A DNA stretch of 64,000 bases from Cryptomeria japonica (GCF_030272615.1 NC_081410.1:288237957-288301956); one strand, 5' to 3'; counted from the first letter of the stretch, positions 24,825-37,215 are shown. Program-made: numbers and translations. The notes: generated from the sequence alone by a model not told the origin.

Positions 24825-27405
24825 GAGATTTGATGTTGATTTTGATGATGTAGATACGATGTATTTTGACACATTTTTATATAATATATATATGATATGC
24901 GTTCTTCATGAGATTTTTGATTGTGAACTTCATGCAATTTTTTGTTGTGATCATGAATGCAATATGAATGTGATATCATGCAGTGATTCGATGTAGCTTT
25001 ATGTTGTGATGCATAATGGTTGATGAAAATTTTATTATGAGTATGAAATGGTAACGAACATGCAATGTGATTATGCTTATATATTTTTGTGTGTCAAAAC
25101 ACATGTTGAAGATATTAGAATAATTGTTAGTTGTTAGACGTAAAAAGATAATCAATCAACTGAATCAATCTTTGGAAGCCATATTTTGATGTAATAATAG
25201 ATGATATGACAGAAATTTTGATGAGAAAGTCTTCATTACTTTATTTGTGGTGCAATAAATTATCATCATTGATCCTTATTATATAACAATGGATCTTATT
25301 ACACCAGGGTATAAGGAATGAAGATGTATTGATATCTCATTGCAAAGAAACAAACATGTAACAGACAAGGAATGAACCCTCCATTATGGGAATTACACTA
25401 AGGGTTGAGGTATGTGTGGAATTCACAAGTTGAATGCTCCTATAATAGACACCCACTAGAGAAATTGCCCCAAAACTTCATCGGTTCAAACCACAAACAA
25501 CAAACAAAGAAAAGGATCATGCCCATCATGGTTCCTCTAGTCACTTTTGGACATCCTTGAGTAGCTAAAAGCAATGATCTTTGCCAATTTGATAAACAAA
25601 GCCAACCAAAATAGACAAAACTCAGCAATGAGATTGATTGTGCCTTTGCTTTGATATGTTTGGTGTGATTTTGATAATGTCTGGTTTCAGAAATTTTGGA
25701 CCCCATATAAGACCGATCTATCTAGTTTCGAGTGTACCGATTCTGTTTAAAACAAGATATTGATCACGTTGATAGTTTGATAAATCGATAGATTAGATAG
25801 TGTATCGATGTGATTGCAGACGTTTTGACAAGCTAGTTGTATCCTTTGTTTAACTTCGTGCGAAGTGTTTCCTAACATCTGTTGGGGTGTTTGATTCTTA
25901 TGAGACAATTTATTGCCACTTTACAATTGATATTTGATTGTTTTTGGGTTTTGAAGAGCTTTTCCGATGTTTAGGGTTTTTTGGTATTTTCTCAATGTTT
26001 TTGTTCTTTTTTCAGGATCGTATTTGAATATTTTTGTTGTGATTTTGATGTTTTCTGATTTATTTATTTTTCAGGACTTTTTTTCGAATGTTTAGGATTT
26101 TTTCAAGATCATTTTTCAAATATTTTTTATTTTTTCAGGATCATTTTTTGAATGTTTGGGATTTTTTTTTCCGGATCATTTTTTGAATGTTTAGGATTTT
26201 TTCACGATCATTTTTTGAATGTTTAGGATTTTTTCAGATCATTTTTTGAATGTTTAGGATTTTTTCAAGATCATTTTTTGAATGTTTAGGATTTTTTCAA
26301 GATCATTTTTCGAATGTTTGGGATTTTTTCAGTTATGCCCCCAAGTATGAAAACCTATGATGATGCATAATGTGATGGAGACAATGAGTTTTTGATATGA
26401 GTTATGCTAATGTAGGATGCATGACAAAAATGTAGTTCCTATTCGAACAAGGATGAGTGTGTGTGTCTTTCATTCTGAAATGCACTAATTGGATTAAAGG
26501 TGCAAAACATTTCAGAGATAGGAGTTCAATTTATTCTCTAAAAGACTTAGACCATCCAACTTAACACACTATGTAACAAAGATTTATGAATGGAGGTGTG
26601 AAAAACTTCTCCATCAATTCTTGAAATTTTGATCTTCTTTTGCCCATGTGTGTGTGTTTGAGTTTATTCTGACTCTTATAATCATCAAAGACCCTTAGAA
26701 TCCTATGTGGCTAGCTACGTGAGTTATTCTGACTTCAAAAGAAACCTGGATAGAGCCTCGCTGCCAGCAAGCTTTTAGGGCTCCGATGAGATTATACACT
26801 ATAATCTCTCAAATATTGCTCCATTGCCAATAGGCATCCATAGCCCTGATGGAGTTACTTGCATGTTCCCATAGTCAAACTTTTTTTTTGTCGCACTTGT
26901 ATGCATGATATTTCAGTAATATGTCATTTTTTTGTTTGTTTTGTCTTGAGATTGACATAACATTTTTTTCTTTTGTTTTATTGCCTTGACTTGTAAGTAA
27001 TGAAACCTACTTGGGTATGACAATTATAGTGGCGTTGAAGTAGAATATTGGATTTTTCACTAGCCACATGACCAACCAAGTATTTGTAATGACTTAGAGT
27101 TTTTTATTAATGTGTAAGATATAACAATTGATAGATTTTGGTAACAAGACTTGATAAGGAAACCTCTACCCAACCAAGGATAAAGCATAATCTCAATGTG
27201 ATGTTGAAGATGAGTGACTAGATACCTCTGAAAGACTTTATCAACAAGTATCTAGGAAATGAGACAACCTTCGTTCCTTTTAGTATAGACAGGTGAATGA
27301 CTCGAGCAATCACCCCATTTTATTGATGCAACAATATGAGAAGAGATAATGAAATGTGGTAAAGAGATATGCAAATGCAGTACTGGAATTGAAATGAACC
27401 CACCC
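24825..27405 (-). other. Tat-A 3' region between integrase and antisense gene
   Basis: Non-coding in appearance. It contains a block at 25440-25706 that is strikingly similar to 58907-59050 of Tat-P, and a minisatellite at 26075-26331. Bases 26340-27400 correspond to 57150-58260 of Tat-P (same phrases around GCCAGCAAGCTTTTAGGGCT). Confidence 0.6.
26075..26331. repeat. ~32-bp minisatellite of Tat-A, ~8 copies
   Basis: Successive GATCATTTTT units start at 26107, 26139, 26174, 26206, 26237, 26269 and 26301, each followed by GAATGTTTAGGATTTTTTC, plus a partial unit before. Tat-P carries a diverged counterpart at 58346-58520. Tandem repeats in this 3' position are known from Tat/Ogre-type elements. 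Confidence 0.92.
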
Positions 27406-28430
27406 TTAGATGTAATATCTTTTTAGGTGCATACTATTGATGGGATCAGGGAGTGAATCTTCCTCCATTGTTTACAAATGACAAGCACCATTTCCAATTA
27501 CTTTCCTTATGACAAACAGACCTAACCAGTTAGGTTCAAACTTTCCTATTTTTCATGTTCAACAAGGTTTCTTTGATTTTCTTTACGAACAATATCTCCT
27601 ATTTCAAAGAAACGTGGGTTGACTCATTTGTTGTAGCTTCTTCTCATTCTATTTTGGTAGCCTTGTAAATAGTTTAGAAGGGCTATGTCATTTTTCATCT
27701 AGGAATTTTAATTCTTGCAAACGTGCAACTCTATGGTTTTCTTCTGAGATAATGTTTTTTAGAGAGACTCTTAGGGATGGCAATTCTACTTCAATAGGTA
27801 AAATGGCTTTTGCACCATAAACTAGAGAGAAAGGTGTTGTATTAGTTGTCGTACGTATACTAGTTCGATAAGCCCATAGAGATGGATTTAGTTGGAGATG
27901 ACAATCTCGTCCACTATCATTGACAACTTTCTTTAAGATTTTCAAAATAGTTTTGTTTGTTGCTTCAGCTTGACCATTCCTTTGGGGATAGTAAGGTATT
28001 GCAAAACATTGTTGGATCTTAAATTGTTCACAAAGCTCACTCACTTCTTGATTTTTAAACGGTCGTCCATTATCAGTCACGATGCACATGGGTACCCCAT
28101 ACCTATAAATGATATAATTTAGGATAAATTTTGCTATTTGTTTTCATGTTGTGAAAATCATCGGGATTGCTTCAACCTATTTCATGAAATATTCTATAGC
28201 GGTGAGAATAAACTTATGTTTGTTGGAAGAGGTAGGATTTATTTTCCCTACAAGATCTAATCCCCATTATGAAAATGGCCATGGTGATGTTATTGGTTGA
28301 AGATCTTGAGCAGGTGCATGAATAAGATTCCCATGTATTTGGCATTGCTTGCATCTTTGGACATACTTGTAAGCATCCTTTTCCATTGTAGGCCAATAGT
28401 AACCTGTTTGTAATAGTGTTTTTGCTAGAG
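27406..28430 (-). pseudogene. Integrase of Tat-A
   Basis: The core ORF at 27688-28089 (133 aa) has the second catalytic Asp in IVTDNGRPF (residue 6) and the Glu in GQAEATNKT (residue 42), exactly 35 residues apart as in DD35E integrases. Upstream, after stops, lie the first Asp region (minus strand near 28200) and a zinc-finger remnant (28300-28420). Downstream the C-terminal part ends DPINSMHLKRYYI and the stop at 27406-27408. Stops at several places make it inactive although the visible catalytic residues are kept. Confidence 0.88.
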
Positions 28431-28779
28431 CAGGTCCAGAAGAATGTGTGCCAAATATTCCATCATGAACTTATTTTAAGGCAATTTCTGTCTCCTCCAT
28501 ATCAAGGCATCTGAGTAAGGTGTTGTCTATACTTTTCCTATATAAAGTGTCAAAACTAATTTCATGTTTTGATGATTGTCGTATGAGTGTTTTTCTTTGA
28601 TTTCGTGAAAGATTTGGGGTATATATTGATCATGTAGGTATGTGTATATATCTTTGTACCATGGAGACTCGGGTCCTACTATCATACAGACATATTTAGT
28701 GGATGGTATTTCATAAGCTGGGATAATGAGTTGTTCCACTTCAAATTCAAAGTGAGTTCCATCATTTGGCATATCTAAG

Positions 28780-29170
28780 AGATCCTACTATTGTCATTGC
28801 ATCTGCTGCCCTGTTTTACATTCTCGAAATCTATTTAAATGTGACGTTGGTGAAGTCTTGCTTGTATTCTTCTACCAATTGTTTGTGCGGTTGTAACTTA
28901 TCATCTTTTGTATTGTAATCACCATTGACTTGATTAATGATGAGTTGTGAGTCTCCAAAGACTTGTAGATCTTTGATATTCCATTATAATGCAGTGTGTA
29001 GTCCTACCATCAGGGCTTCGTGTTTAGCAATGTTATTGGTACAAGGGAAGCTAATCCTAAATGATTTGGGAATTGAATCTCCTTAAGGATTTATGAATAG
29101 AATTCCTGCTCCTACACCATGATTTGTATGTGAACCATCAAAGAATAATTTCCATTGTGTTTGTGTTCAT
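28780..29170 (-). pseudogene. Archaeal-type RNase H (aRNH) of Tat-A
   Basis: The minus strand encodes LFFDGSHTNHGVGAGILFIN, SFRISFPCTNNIAKHEALM and a QVFGDSQLIINQV-type motif. This is the second RNase H that marks the Tat lineage. It lies between the RT-linked RNase H (29191-29700) and the integrase, the standard order. Broken by stops. Confidence 0.8.
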
Positions 29171-29190
29171 AGTGCAAATATTGATTCATC

Positions 29191-30546
29191 TCAAAAATCT
29201 ATCACCATTGGATGGTTGTCTTGTAAAGGTGCTTTTGCAAGTTGGTCTACTATGATTTGTTCCTTTATAGCCTTTCTTATGATGTATTCAATGTCAAATT
29301 CACTGAGTATCATGACCCATTTTGCAAGTCTTCCGGTTAGTGTTTCTCTATTCATCAAGTATTTGAGTGGATCAAATTGTGCAACCAGTTGTATTTTATG
29401 ACTCAACATATAATGTCTCATTTTTTGTGATGCAAAGACTACTGCAAGACACGCTCTTTCTATTTGTGTGTAGTTGAGTTCATATCCAATGAGTGTTCTA
29501 ATAATGTAGTACACGGCTCTCTCTTTTCCTTGTTCATCATGTTGCGCTAGAAGAGCGCCTAAGGAAGAATTTGTTGCAGCTATGTATAGTAGTAATTGCT
29601 TCCCATATACTAGTGGAACCAAAATTAGAGTGGACAATAGATATTCTTTTAGTTTTTCAAATGACTCCTGGCATTGTTGTGTCCATTTAAATTTCACACC
29701 TTTCTTCAGAAGATGTTGAAACGGTTGGCACTTTTCTACCAATTGGGCTATGAAGCGCCTTATGGATTGTAATCTCCCTTTTAGACTTCTGAGTTGTTTG
29801 AGTGTAGCAGGTGATGGCATGTCTAAAATAGCTTTAACTTTCTCTATATATATCTCAATTCCATGATTGGATACAATGAAGCCCAAGAGTTTTCTAGAGG
29901 TTACCCCAAAGACATATTTTTTTGGATTTAGTCTTACATTGTATTGCTCCAGTCTATCAAAGATCTTAGCCAATATGCTTAAGTGACTATCCCTTGTTTT
30001 GGATTTTTCTAGTAAGTTGTCTACATAATCTTCCATGATTGTGTGTATCATATCATGAAACAAGGTGGTCATTGCTCTTTGATAAGTGGCACCTGCATTC
30101 TTGAGGCCGAATGGCATCACATTCCAGCAATAGGTTCTCCATGGGCAAGTAAATATTGCCTTCAGTTGATCTTCTAGCACAATTTTGATTTGATTATACC
30201 CAGAAAAACCATCCATGAGTGATAGCATTTCATTTCTAGTTGTTAAGTCCACTATGATGTCTATATTAGGGAGCGGAAAGTCATCTGTGGGACAAGCCTT
30301 GTTAAGATCTCTGAAATTGGTGAAGATCTTGATACCTCTAGTATGCTTGGATACCGGGACTAGATTTGAAATCCATTCAACATAGTCTATAGGTCTGTTG
30401 AAACCCACATCTAACAATTTTTGTAACTCAATTTTGACTAACAAGGCTATGTGGGGGTGCATTTTCTTGAGCTTTTGTTTGTATAGCTTTACCCCTAGAA
30501 GTAAAGGCAAGTGATGTAAAACTAATTCTGGGTCTAATCCAAGCAT
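29191..30546 (-). pseudogene. Reverse transcriptase and RNase H of Tat-A (451-aa open segment)
   Basis: The longest intact reading frame in the window. The RT part has WISNLVPVSKH, FTNFRDLNKACPTDDFPLP, SLMDGFSGYNQI with the first catalytic Asp at residue 112, MPFGLKNAGATYQRAM, and MEDYVDNLL. The catalytic YVDD is YVDN at 174-177, so its last Asp is lost. Thumb and connection follow, then the RNase H (about 300-440) with LLLYIAATNSSLGALL, ELNYTQIERACLAVVFA, FDPLKYLMN and GRLAKWVMILSEFDIEY. The whole segment is of Ty3/Gypsy type. The corresponding DNA is missing from Tat-P. Confidence 0.93.
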
Positions 30547-31806
30547 ATCTCCATAAGACCATGCAAGTTGATGGGTCTTTGCTTAAAGAAGCTGATAAAT
30601 TTATCTTTTTCCACTGGATCAAGGGACTTTGCCAAGTGAATGTCACGAACCTTCTCAGCATCGCCGATGTTGATTTCCTCTATTTATTCTACTAGTAATG
30701 TTGACCGTTCTTTACCAACAAGTAGGGCATGTGTTCAACTTTATCATCATTGTCGTGATTAAGAGAAGAGCTTGCCTCTCCAAAATATGCAGTTTTGTCT
30801 AGATCTACTACATAGCCAGCTTTATGATCATTATAAGGGAATCCATCTCTAGCACCTAAGAATTATGCTATAGCTTCATCATTTTGGAACCAATCTAATT
30901 GTGGCTCTCCTTCTTTCTCCTAGTCAATCAAACATGGATGTATGAGGGGTTAATCTTTGTCTCTTGTCATTTTAGATGATCCAGATATCATGCATACTTG
31001 ATTATGATATGTTGTTTCTTCATCATATAGCGGTGATGAGATGTCTTCATTCTTAGATGGAAATTCATAGTCATGAGAATCTGTGAGGCTTTCTATGTAC
31101 ATTTCACTCTCTGATTCGGTATCACTTATCTTGGCAAGATTATTGACAATAACCAAGGATTTGGTTCACCTGCTGGTGTTAAGCTTATATTTATTGCCTT
31201 GTTTGCTTGCGTAAATGATTCGAGTACTCTACTACTGGTTGTCTCTATGTTAGGTTCTTGCAAAAGTTGCCTCATGTCTTCACCATCTAATTCTATGATA
31301 GGAGATGTTGGTAGTTTCTTTCTTTTTTGAGGTGGAAAGAAATCCATTTGGCTTATAGGTATGAAATCTGAGGGTACCTTTGGCCTGTTCAATATATCCA
31401 ATGTTCTTTGTCTAGCTTCTATGATTGGTGGCACATATTTATATCCCAAGCCTTGATTCTTTGGGTTTTCATTTGGAAAAACAGGTTCTAATATTCCTTT
31501 CTTTTATAGCCCTAATCCTGTGGTGCCATCATATCTGTGTTTTTGTAACATCTTGAAGTCATTTCCATATTGATGTAGAGGTATCTTGGGTACTACTATG
31601 TCATCCGCCTCTCTATATATCCAGTGATTAATATCTTCATTTAGGGATTCTTCTTGTAGATCTCCCCATCTAATGAAGGAACAAGAATATGAATATTTTA
31701 CTATTTCTTTGCCTTTATCTTGCTTAATTGTTGTGTTTTGAGGCTTCCCAAAGGACCTCAGAGAAAATGATGATTTTTTACCATCTGATGTGCTTGAAAT
31801 GGAATA
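30547..31806 (-). pseudogene. Protease-RT linker of Tat-A with G-patch segment
   Basis: The minus strand near 31560-31430 encodes a Gly-rich KHRYDGTTGLGL and, after a stop, NPKNQGLGYKYVPPI, matching the two-part G-patch of Tat-P (54190-54345) and resembling the G-patch of element C. An acidic, Ser-rich linker with DSHDYEFPS follows up to the RT. G-patch domains bind RNA or helicase partners in host proteins; the function here is not known. Stops interrupt the frame. Confidence 0.6.
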
Positions 31807-32340
31807 TTATCCACAACCAAATTCTTTAATATGTAAAAAAGATGTAGTTGGTGTGTTTTTCTCTGTTTCTTTAATTGATAATGTTTCCATTTGTAGGTGA
31901 ATGGGAGCTTCTTGATTGTTTGGTACCTGATTATCTGAGGTTGCCTTTAAATGATTACAATGTTGAAAAGGGTTCAGGTCACCATGGACAGTGATCTCTA
32001 TACCATTATATGGGAAATTTACACATTGGTGAAAAGTTAATGGTATTGCTTGCATTGTATGTATCCACAGGCAACCTAACAGCATATTGTACCTCAGTTC
32101 TCTATCTAGTACTTGGAAGGCGATATTTGTTGTAGCCGATCCCACTTGTATTGGTAATGTCACCATACCTTTGGAAGGGTGTTCCACATTGTCATAGGCT
32201 TTTATATTGATTCTCTTAGTAGATTCAATATAATATTTAGAATATCCTAGAGCTTTGATCAAATGTAGAGTGCAAATGTTGAGGCACGCGCCACCATCTA
32301 TTAGTACTCTTCAAACCTTTTTTGGGTCAATGAAAGCTTC
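31807..32340 (-). pseudogene. Aspartic protease of Tat-A
   Basis: The active-site stretch (minus strand near 32300) reads VLIDGGACLNICTLHLIKAL after a stop, with D-G-G-A in place of the common D-S-G-A. Tat-P has the same D-G-G-A, so this seems to be a family feature. ORF 32262-31807 continues with GMVTLPIQVG, YNMLLGCLWIH and HGDLNPFQHC, the flap and C-terminal hydrophobic motif. Disrupted by stops. Confidence 0.78.
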
Positions 32341-34815
32341 TAAGTGCAATGGATCATTATGCATGAGATGTTTTGTAGGAACATAATGTTTAGTTAATGT
32401 GACCTTTGAGGATAACAAGTTTTCCACCATTGATTGAAATGTGTTCTCATCAATGTCTCTAGCAACAACTGAATCTTGTAAGGCTTTATCCAAGACTTCT
32501 TTATGGGCTGGTGATATGCGCAACAACTCAAATAATGAAATTTGGGCTGGATTTCTCTTCAATTGATCCACCATATTATAGTTGGTAGTTATTGAAGGTT
32601 GGTTTGGAGGTATTCCTTGTAATGTCTATTTTGATCTTCTTGTAATGATGGCACAATCTTTGCTTCTAGGATTCACTGTAATTGTAGCTACCATTTCATG
32701 TCCTTGACTTAGTGTGTTAATGGAATAGTCAAATACTAGATTGGTATAATTGGTAGTATTGTCTTGTGTATTAGAACTGGAAGCCTTTCCCTTGTCATGT
32801 TTGACAAAAGGATCTTTGAAAATGGTATGATTTATATTTGTTGCTTTATAATCCACTGTAATCTCACCTTGACCTATGAGATCTTGGCTGAGGTTTTTCA
32901 ATTTGTATCAGGTTGTTGTCTTTCAGCCCTTATTACGATGATATTCATAGAAGTCATTGTCATTCCACCAAGCAGACTTAAATGAACCTGGTTCATATGG
33001 CCTAGCTTCTGGTAAAGTTATAGCATTGCTCTGTATCAACTTCTTTAGTGTTGATTCAATGGGTTCTTAAAGGGGTGTGAAGTTCCTTCTAGGTGCGCCT
33101 ATCCTTGGAGGCCTTGGATTATTTGACTGTAGCACATTGGTGTCATTTGTCTGAGACTGGTTCTTATCAATTGGCCCTTGTAAAGATATTACTGGTTGAG
33201 CTCTGTTCATAATACGTGTGTCAACAACTCCGTTGTTTGTGACATTTTTGTTTCTAGACCAAAATTTTGGTCTTTCATTGCTTGTGCTGGTGGTTGGTCC
33301 ACTATCCTTTTGGTGTTTCAATATCCCTTGTTCTAATAGGCCTTTCTCACATTTTATGCCTTTTTATGTAATGTCTTTGAAATTATTTAGGCATTGCAAT
33401 TGTAATGGATATTTAATCGAAGGCACCAGATTTTCATTAAAGATGTCTACTTTTTCCGCTTCAAGGATGTGATTTAGGCATCTATGATATAGTCCTCTCC
33501 ATCTTTGTAAGAATGTAGCGAAAGTCTCACCTTCTTTTTTTTTTGTTGCACATAAATCCATTAATGTGATTGGATTTTATATGTTGAAGGCAAAGTTGGA
33601 TATAAACAGCTCAGCTAATTCTTCCCATGAAGTAATTTTTGGCGGTTGGTGCAAAAACCATTCTAGTGTTGTCTCTCCTAGGCTCTTTGAAAATAATTTC
33701 AACAAGTATGTATCATTGTGAGCTACTTCAATGCATGTTGTAAAGAATTCTCTTATATGATCTCGAGGATCTCCTTTCCCTCTATATTTGTCAAATTTTG
33801 GCATTTCAAAATGTGGGGGAAAAGGTGGCATGTATAATTTTCTATCAAAAGGATAAGGACAGTGATCTTCCATGGTATAGCTATTTTTATCATTCCCCGC
33901 TTGTATACTGGTCATTTTATTTTGTAGGTTCTCCATTTGTTGAGTCAGAATTTTAGTTTGGGTTATCGGTGTGTTGACTTGATGAATGTTATGTACAAAA
34001 GGAATAGTATTTGAGTACCTTTGGACTTGTTGAAATATAGATAAACCAGGTGACCGTGTCCCATCAGTTCCAACAGGCTGTGTGAAGTATGCAAATTATG
34101 GAGTAGCATTTGGCTGAACCAAGCTTGTTATCCCTAGATTCACATTCTGACTATTGTAGGAGGAACCAACTGAGACTGTTGGTTGAGTTATATTTGCCAA
34201 GTTAGTGGTATGAGATATTGGAGCTTGTAGCATCATATTTGGCATTGACCATGTTGTAAGATTGGCAGTTGGTGGTGTCAGTGTTGATTGTATTGAGGTT
34301 GTAGCCACATTTGGTGTTGCCCATGTTGTAAGATTGGCACTTGGTGGTGTCACTGTTGATTGTATTGAGGTTGTAGCCATATTTGCATTTTGAGATAAAC
34401 CTTGTGTTGTTGTAGCAATTGTCGCTTGTGTCTATGTTGTAATGGGTATTTGAGGTATATTCTAGCTTAATGTCATACCTTGTGGCAGTATTGTTGAAAT
34501 ATCTACCCCTAGTAGTAGTTTGGCCCCATTTTATACTAAGAGAGTGAGATACCTATCTCTGTCACTATTAATGAGATCGTTGAGGATCATTAATGTTGTG
34601 GGGTCTTGTTGGGCTGCTTCGAGCTCTTCCTTTGTCAAACTATGTCGTATTTCATCAAGGGAAGGCATTTTGTTTAGGTTTGTTGACATTGTTGCGAGTG
34701 TGTAACCCTATGTTTGTTGTTGTGTAGATAAATCTATATTCCATGTCAGGTTGACCAAGGGGTCGTTATTAGGATCCATTTGATTTTTTGCCTTCTGAGC
34801 ACGTGTTAATGGCAT
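32341..34815 (-). pseudogene. Gag of Tat-A
   Basis: It starts at ATG 34815 (MPLTRAQKAKNQMD, the same start as Tat-P). A Thr/Gln/Ser-rich N-terminal region, with a 72-bp duplication, is followed by the capsid (33936-33364) with HFEMPKFDKYRGKGDPRDHI, LFSKSLGETTLEWFLHQPP, and KEGETFATFLQRWRGLYHRC. A basic tail and a Cys/His motif remnant FYEYHRNKG (near 32950) come next, then a linker to protease. The capsid matches the retrotransposon gag family. Frameshifts and stops break it into at least five pieces. Confidence 0.85.
34249..34392 (-). repeat. 72-bp in-frame tandem duplication in Tat-A gag
   Basis: CCATGTTGTAAG starts at 34249 and 34321. The two 72-bp units encode near-identical 24-residue Thr/Ser/Pro-rich segments with ATTSIQST. 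Confidence 0.9.
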
Positions 34816-34931
34816 GAATATTGCTTTGAAGTGATCTTGACTCCCTAAGATGTGTATGCGAGACTTAGCTATATGCAACTAAATATGTTTCTATGACACC
34901 CTAAAATGCAAATGACTTGCTATCTAGGATT

Positions 34932-35198
34932 TCAAAATTCAAACACAAGATTTTCAACGTATTGCCTAAAAGCTTCAAATTTTGCCTCTTCTTTAATTTA
35001 GTTTTCTAGGTCCATGTCTATCTTTACTAATTTTTGAACTTCTTCATTTATGACGGCTTAGACTATGTCATATTGGATTTGATCAATTATTAATTCTTCA
35101 GCAGGGATATTTAAATCGTCAATTATTTCTAATTGAGTGTTGCTTGTCCCAAGATTTGGTTGTTCAAATGGGAATTGATCATTTCCTTTTAGACCCAT
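34932..35198 (-). pseudogene. Leader ORF1, copy 2 (Tat-A)
   Basis: 89 codons starting MGLKGNDQFPFEQPNLG, with LEIIDDLNIPAEEL, IQYDIV and IKEEAKFEAFRQYVENL. It has two in-frame stops. It is codon-for-codon the partner of 50590-50856 in Tat-P. It lies between leader and gag, like ORF1 of Ogre elements. No known domain is recognised; it is acidic and probably helical. Confidence 0.65.
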
Positions 35199-35253
35199 GT
35201 GTTTGAATATTACTATGCAGATAATGTAGACTCTAAGAATGAATGAATGATAC

Positions 35254-35589
35254 CTAAGATGATGGACACTTTATATAACATGGTTTGAGGAATGTTGCTA
35301 TGGTTTTCTCTACCAATCGTCTAATGGCTTCTTTTTGAGCTTCTTTTTGTATGCTTTTCCTTAGTTTCTCATCAAGGTGAATAGACTTTTGGATTTCATC
35401 ATCTATGATGGCCTCAACTATGTCATATTGGGAACGATTGACTCTTAACTTCCAAGTGAGATTATCTAAACCATCAATTATTTGTAATTGGTCAGTGTTT
35501 GGTCCAAGATTTGGTTGTTCAAATGGGAATTCTCCATCTCCTCTAATACCCATGGACTTAGGTATGATTCCTATAACTTGATGTGACAC
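35254..35589 (-). CDS. Leader ORF1, copy 1 (Tat-A), intact 111 codons
   Basis: An open frame with MGIRGDGEFPFEQPNLGPN, LQIIDGLDNL, SQYDIVEAIIDDEIQKS and KEAQKEAIRRLVEKTIATF. It is a tandem paralogue of the ORF at 34932-35198, about 55 bp apart. The repeated core is an acidic EFPFEQPNLG motif, then YDIVEAxIDDE, then a Lys/Glu-rich helix. Only the C-terminal part of this copy survives in Tat-P (50465-50528). Function unknown. Probably an accessory ORF of the retrotransposon, not a host gene. Confidence 0.5.
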   Translation of the reverse strand: MSHQVIGIIPKSMGIRGDGEFPFEQPNLGPNTDQLQIIDGLDNLTWKLRVNRSQYDIVEAIIDDEIQKSIHLDEKLRKSIQKEAQKEAIRRLVEKTIATFLKPCYIKCPSS

Positions 35590-36977
35590 TAATCTTAAGG
35601 TGAAATTACTTGTGTGAGGACTTTGTGTGATGGCTCTAATGGGACTTCTACATGAATTGAGTACCTAGGACCTATGGTCATTTGAAAGTAACATTTTCAT
35701 CATCTTTGAATTTGTACAAAAAGGTTTGGTTTTGACGTTGGTTTTGTTGTTGGAACTTGTTTTATTGTTGAAGTTTTTGACCTTGTTGAACACTGAAACT
35801 CTTGACTTTGTTTTGATTTGAATCTTGCAATGTTTTGGAATTTGTTGAAGTATAGAAAAGAGCACAACAGTCACATCAAAAACAATAAAACCATGAATAT
35901 AACAATTATGTAGGAAAGTTTTTCAAATTTCCCTGAATGTTGGAATCTTTTTCAAGACCCCATTTTGTTTTTGTTGTATTTGGGCAATTCAATATCAGAC
36001 AGACTCTCCTAATGTCAAAAGGTCATAAGTATTATCACAACCCACATCTTGATACTATGTTATCTCAAACAGTTTTGTCACACCCTAGGGTGTGCCCTTT
36101 TTTTTGCCTTTTTCCAGAAATTAGACCAAAGAAGATTGCTCCTCAATTGGCCCGTTATCTTGGGAGATTTATGGTGAGTGTCTTAGGGAAAGATTCTTCC
36201 CCACCCTTGCACTGAGATAAAACAAGTGTCAGTTTACTGACTTGGCTTGGCTTCTAATTTCTATGGTGTTTAGACAGGGTTTCATTCGAGTGGTCACAAT
36301 CAGCAGCGTTTTACACTCCATTGAGGGAGGTCTCCCAATCTGTAGAGGTTACATTCTACAGATTTTAACGCACTGTATAGGCACTCAGGAAGGTATAACA
36401 CCGTTGTGACGGCATGTAACACTCATCACACATGATTTTCATCACATACGCATTTGATTATAGTGGCTTGGATTACTTGGCTTTATTCATTGGCCACTTA
36501 GGTCATTCCCCTCTCATCGGCCTTAATGGCGCCCTAAGGGCAACTCGGGAGGGCAGGCCTTCTAAAGGATTTAATTGCATAAAATAAAGGAAAACATTAA
36601 AAATGAGAGTCTGGTTTTTTTATCACCCATTGAAGGGGAGAGCATAATACCTATCCCTTAGAATACACAAAAGATAAGGTTCTTTTTATCCCTTCATTGC
36701 AATGATTTTCTATTCTAAGTGGAGATGTTGCTCCACACAGACATGGTGTTCATTTTAACCATCATAGCAATGATGAAAGTTGTTTTTATTCTTTATTAAA
36801 GCACCAAAAAGAAGTGTTTCTAAGCTACCCCTGTAGAAAATTAATAATGTTAGACAACACACGGTGGGCTATCCAGCCTAATTTGCAGGTTACAGAGTTT
36901 TGTCTTTTCACAGACAAAGAGGTATTCTGGTAAAAACCAAAACAGTAATAAAACAGAAAACATAAAACTAAATTTAT
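35590..36977 (-). other. Leader of Tat-A, no gene seen
   Basis: It aligns with 48730-49173 plus 50049-50470 of Tat-P (for example the CCATTAAGGCC and CAATTGAGGAG blocks). Bases 36500-36520 correspond to the exact place where Tat-P carries the solo LTR, so this is an empty site. Confidence 0.55.
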
Positions 36978-37123
36978 CAAATGCGACTAACCTACTAATC
37001 AAATGCGAATTGATATCATATCAAATGCGACATGATGAAATATCAATTGCAAATTACTATGTAAGAAATTGCAACATGATGACTGATCAATTGCGATGTC
37101 ATGTGATGTGATAGCAATTGCGA
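36978..37123 (-). repeat. 22-bp-period TCGCAATTG array, leader, distal (Tat-A)
   Basis: On the plus strand CAATTGCGA-type 9-mers start at 36978, 37000, 37022, 37044, 37066 and 37088 (exactly 22 bp apart) and 37115. On the element's coding strand they read TCGCAATTG or TCGCATTTG. Confidence 0.92.
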
Positions 37124-37215
37124 CTTATGAAAAAAAAAATTATTTTGAATTTTTTTTTTTTTTTTTTGCGGACTTTTAACAGAAAAATAGAAGGAAAAGA
37201 TAGAAGATAGAAGAG

